Of a DNA stretch of 7,237 nt, positions 5,382-7,237 are shown piece by piece. Position numbers and translations under genes: made by a program. Every line of letters starts with the position of its first letter. The first letter of the stretch is position 1. This DNA comes from an uncultured Mucispirillum sp. (GTDB lineage Bacteria; Chrysiogenota; Deferribacteres; Deferribacterales; Mucispirillaceae): the NCBI GenBank assembly GCA_947177675.1, contig CAMWVK010000072.1, forward strand, positions 1 to 7,237, in the 5' to 3' direction. A model generated the notes under the pieces. It saw only the letters and a program-made list of their open reading frames with translations, had not been told where the DNA came from and did no database searches.

Positions 5382-6242
5382 TTACATCCTAATTGCAAAA
5401 ACATTGCAAAAATAAGGGTTGCTTCTATTACCACCCTGCATCTGCAATGTTTGTATTTTATAAAGTCCATTTAATAATGGCAGCTTGCGGCTTTGTATCT
5501 GCACCATGCCGCCGACTTTTAATCCTGGCATCAATAAGCATTTAAAATTAATACCCTGCATCGATGCTTGTGGTGTTCCAATTAGACCACTGTCACCACT
5601 GATTAAAATAACATCACTGCCAGGAATCGCAGTATCTTCTACATTTAATATATTATCGCTGTAATATATTCTTTTTGTATTCGGCACTGTCCTTTGTAGA
5701 TTATTTAAAAGCTGGAACACTGTGCCTTTAAAGTTAAACTCACTAAAATTTTTATCTTCTGCTGTAAAGTTTAGCGGTGCTTCTAATACAGATGCTGCTT
5801 TTTGGCATATACTCATAAGCGTTGCAGGCTTTTCATTTATTTCTATTTGAGAAATTCTTGATGCATCATATCCCGGCTTCACATCAAGAGTTACACTCAT
5901 ATCTGGAGTATCTAAATTAGATGATACTTTAAATACTCCACCAGTAAAAATAACTCCATAGTCTGATTCATAACCAGCCATCAGCTGCACATAGTTCCGC
6001 AGCGGCTTTTCTTTTCCTATATTCATCATGCAGGTGGACAATGCACCAGCATCTTCAAGCGGCAGCTCTGTTATTGTAATTGTGCCTCTATCACCAAGAC
6101 TACCCATTGTTTTTGTAATATTGAAATCTATTTTTAAGTTAAACTTATCTACAAGTGCATCAGAATATGTTTTAATAACATTATTCACTTGAAGGCTAAG
6201 TGATACTTTTCTTTTAAAAAGGGCAGAATATGATAAATTCAT
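5382..6242 (-). CDS. Baseplate hub protein (gp27/gp44/Pam3-hub-like)
   Basis: A 286-aa protein in the position of the trimeric hub that joins the tail tube to the spike. It is predominantly beta, opening with KVSLSLQVNNVIKTYS. DRGTITITELPLEDAGALS (about 52-70) resembles the 'a.iti.nl.......i' segment common in phage hub proteins. YVQLMAGYESDYGVIFTGGV (about 84-103) is the 'v.l.AGY...yg.if.G.i' signature of hub proteins. The second half (about 135-286) repeats a hub-type beta domain ending in NPYFCNVFAIRM. ATG at 6242 has AAGGTGA five bases upstream and follows the plug stop by eleven bases. The stop lies four bases before the spike start. Confidence is high for a hub role from the motif and gene order, lower for the precise family, which may be related to Mu gp44 or the Pam3 hub. 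Confidence 0.8.
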   Translation of the reverse strand: MNLSYSALFKRKVSLSLQVNNVIKTYSDALVDKFNLKIDFNITKTMGSLGDRGTITITELPLEDAGALSTCMMNIGKEKPLRNYVQLMAGYESDYGVIFTGGVFKVSSNLDTPDMSVTLDVKPGYDASRISQIEINEKPATLMSICQKAASVLEAPLNFTAEDKNFSEFNFKGTVFQLLNNLQRTVPNTKRIYYSDNILNVEDTAIPGSDVILISGDSGLIGTPQASMQGINFKCLLMPGLKVGGMVQIQSRKLPLLNGLYKIQTLQMQGGNRSNPYFCNVFAIRM

Positions 6243-6253
6243 AAATCACCTTA

Positions 6254-6553
6254 TCAGTTTACAATGTAATATAATTTGTAGTCACTGCCAAAGCCTGTAT
6301 AGTAGATATCTGCTGCACTCTCTGTATCAAACACTAAATTACCTTTTACGCCTTTATATTTATAGCATTCAGTCATGTTTACATTTGCATCGCATCTTAA
6401 ACCTTGAAAAATAACATTATTATTTACTATTAAATCCATGTAAGTTTTATTATTTAAAGAGCGTATTCTTATTCTTAAATTTTCATCAGCAATAACTGTA
6501 GTAATTTCAAAGTTTGGTGTATTCTCTGGTAAAGATATTTCATAAATAGTCAT
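6254..6553 (-). CDS. Baseplate plug protein, cyanophage Pam3 gp18-like
   Basis: A 99-aa all-beta protein. It begins MTIYEISLPENTPNFEITT, matches the expected 'y.i.l......f...l.' opening, and continues with LRIRIRSLNNKTYMDLIVNN, VIFQGLRC, LVFDTESAADIYYTGFGSD and a final YKLYYIVN. This is the pattern I associate with the small plug domain of the Pam3 baseplate: strand, own-weight turn, 'w.mdi.d..g..i..G', 'G.l.......dp.....lG....L.yv'. It would seal the tube lumen or bridge hub and tube. The start follows the Dit-like stop by six bases and has only a weak AGGG site nine bases upstream. No membrane segment or signal peptide is present. The function is inferred from the family resemblance and its place between Dit-like and hub genes. 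Confidence 0.72.
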   Translation of the reverse strand: MTIYEISLPENTPNFEITTVIADENLRIRIRSLNNKTYMDLIVNNNVIFQGLRCDANVNMTECYKYKGVKGNLVFDTESAADIYYTGFGSDYKLYYIVN

Positions 6554-6559
6554 ATAAAT

Positions 6560-7108
6560 TTACCCTGCAATCATATTTACAAACTTTAATGCAAGAGTTT
6601 TATTATCTTTTACTTCGGTCGCCTGAGCCTGCCCTAATAAACTTGTTTCTGCATCCTGGACACTTGCAGCTTGTGCAGCTGTAATAGCAGTAGTTAGTGG
6701 CATAACAAATGGTATCTGCTGCATTTCTATTTGCAGCTTATAGCTTGATGCATTATCTGCATTAGATACTTTAGATAATGATAAAAACTGCATATTATTA
6801 TATACGCCACCCATATAATATACAGTGAATAACTGATTAGCTTTTAATGCACTATCTATCATTTGCAGTACAAGTTGATACTTCATAATAGATACATATC
6901 CTGTAAATGATAGCCTTGCAGGTGTAGACCAAATTGTATCACTAATTTTCATATTAGCATCTACTGGATGCTGTGGTATCTCCCACACACAATCTTCTTT
7001 ATCTTCAATAAATATTACAGGAAATATTACACCATTGTTTTCAATACGAATCGCTCTTCTAATAGATGCTATTGATTGCAGTGAAAATCGTGGTAATGTA
7101 AAAGCCAT
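6560..7108 (-). CDS. Dit-like tail / hub-proximal protein
   Basis: A 182-aa protein. WEIPQHPVDANMKISDTIWSTPARLSFTGYVS (about 42-73) matches the 'E.Pv.dG..i.Dhi...P..l.l.G.vs' hallmark of the Dit-like N-terminal domain found in simple contractile-tail phages. YKLQIEMQQIPFV (about 123-135) near the end of the domain matches 'y.f...f.qi..v'. The last 45 residues are helical and alanine/glutamine-rich (AITAAQAASVQDAE...), probably a flexible tail contacting neighbouring proteins. It would form the ring between tail tube and baseplate hub. ATG at 7108 shares one base with the tape-measure stop (TAATG), with GGAG upstream. It stands at the usual Dit position between tape measure and plug/hub. I am confident in the domain; calling it a hub-ring protein follows from the family. 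Confidence 0.8.
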   Translation of the reverse strand: MAFTLPRFSLQSIASIRRAIRIENNGVIFPVIFIEDKEDCVWEIPQHPVDANMKISDTIWSTPARLSFTGYVSIMKYQLVLQMIDSALKANQLFTVYYMGGVYNNMQFLSLSKVSNADNASSYKLQIEMQQIPFVMPLTTAITAAQAASVQDAETSLLGQAQATEVKDNKTLALKFVNMIAG

Positions 7109-7237
7109 TATTGAGCTCCATTCAAAAGCAATGCTGGTGATATAGAATTAGCTTTATTAATACCAGTTTCTACAGCATTTGTAATATTTGTTAGGCTATC
7201 AGTGCCACCGTTAGGCATATTTATTGTAATATTATTA
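7108..7237 (-). CDS. Tape-measure-like protein, C-terminal 42 residues
   Basis: An open frame enters from the right edge and ends with TAA at 7110-7108, overlapping the Dit-like start by one base. The visible end reads NNITINMPNGGTDSLTN, then ITNAVETGINKANS, then ISPALLLNGAQ. The 'INITINMPNGGTD' type segment is common near the C-terminus of phage tape-measure proteins, and this gene order (tape measure, Dit-like, hub) is standard. Only the end is in the window, so length and internal domains cannot be judged, and the identity rests on this short motif plus position. Confidence 0.6.
   Translation of the reverse strand, partial: NNITINMPNGGTDSLTNITNAVETGINKANSISPALLLNGAQ

Noticed and set aside
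5378..5470. Extended spike reading frame with a lipoprotein-like N-terminus (hydrophobic stretch ending LQLGC).
   Set aside because: The 31 extra codons lie entirely inside the end of the hub gene in another frame; the ATG at 5377 with AGGA upstream sits exactly after the hub stop, so the signal-like stretch is accidental.

Overview
The window is part of the late structural region of a contractile-tailed (myovirus-type) phage, prophage or tailocin. Every convincing gene is on the minus strand, so transcription runs from base 7237 towards base 1. Overall base composition is AT-rich, at a rough estimate one-third G+C. Clear AGGAG-type ribosome binding sites and AT-ending codons fit a low-GC anaerobic or gut-type bacterial host, such as a low-GC Firmicute/Negativicute or a Mucispirillum-like organism. 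The sequence does not decide between these, and a lytic phage is also possible.

Layout in transcription order: the end of a tape-measure-like protein (7237-7108); a Dit-like tail/hub protein (7108-6560); a small plug protein resembling cyanophage Pam3 gp18 (6553-6254); a baseplate hub protein (6242-5382); a Gp138-type central spike with a 15-residue beta-repeat shaft (5377-4520); a 77-aa conserved-looking protein of unknown role (4508-4275); the gpW/gp25 wedge (4278-3946); the baseplate J wedge (3959-2802, probably TTG start); a DUF2612-type wedge/tail protein (2809-2225); a tail fibre with GGTGA motifs and decapeptide repeats (2225-1113); and a tail-fibre assembly/chaperone-like protein (1102-680). 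Gaps between these genes are 4 to 11 bases or they overlap by 1 to 14 bases, so this is one tightly coupled operon. It builds the baseplate from the tube-proximal ring outward: hub, plug, spike, wedges, DUF2612 arm, receptor-binding fibre.

After the tail genes there is a 160-base non-coding gap (519-679), then the first 165 codons of a beta-class DNA methyltransferase that runs off the left edge. The gap is the most interesting part. It is about 47% G+C, far above its surroundings, and nearly every base lies in a complementary arm: three hairpins, a two-stem pseudoknot with a single base between its stems, and a 9-bp hairpin at the tail-gene side. On the minus-strand transcript its last stem competes with an 11-bp hairpin that would hide the methyltransferase Shine-Dalgarno sequence. 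This suggests a riboswitch-like or protein-responsive translational control of a late phage DNA-modification gene, reminiscent in logic of Mu mom. Some wobble pairs and a TATAAT box instead favour a separate plus-strand RNA, so strand and function are unresolved.
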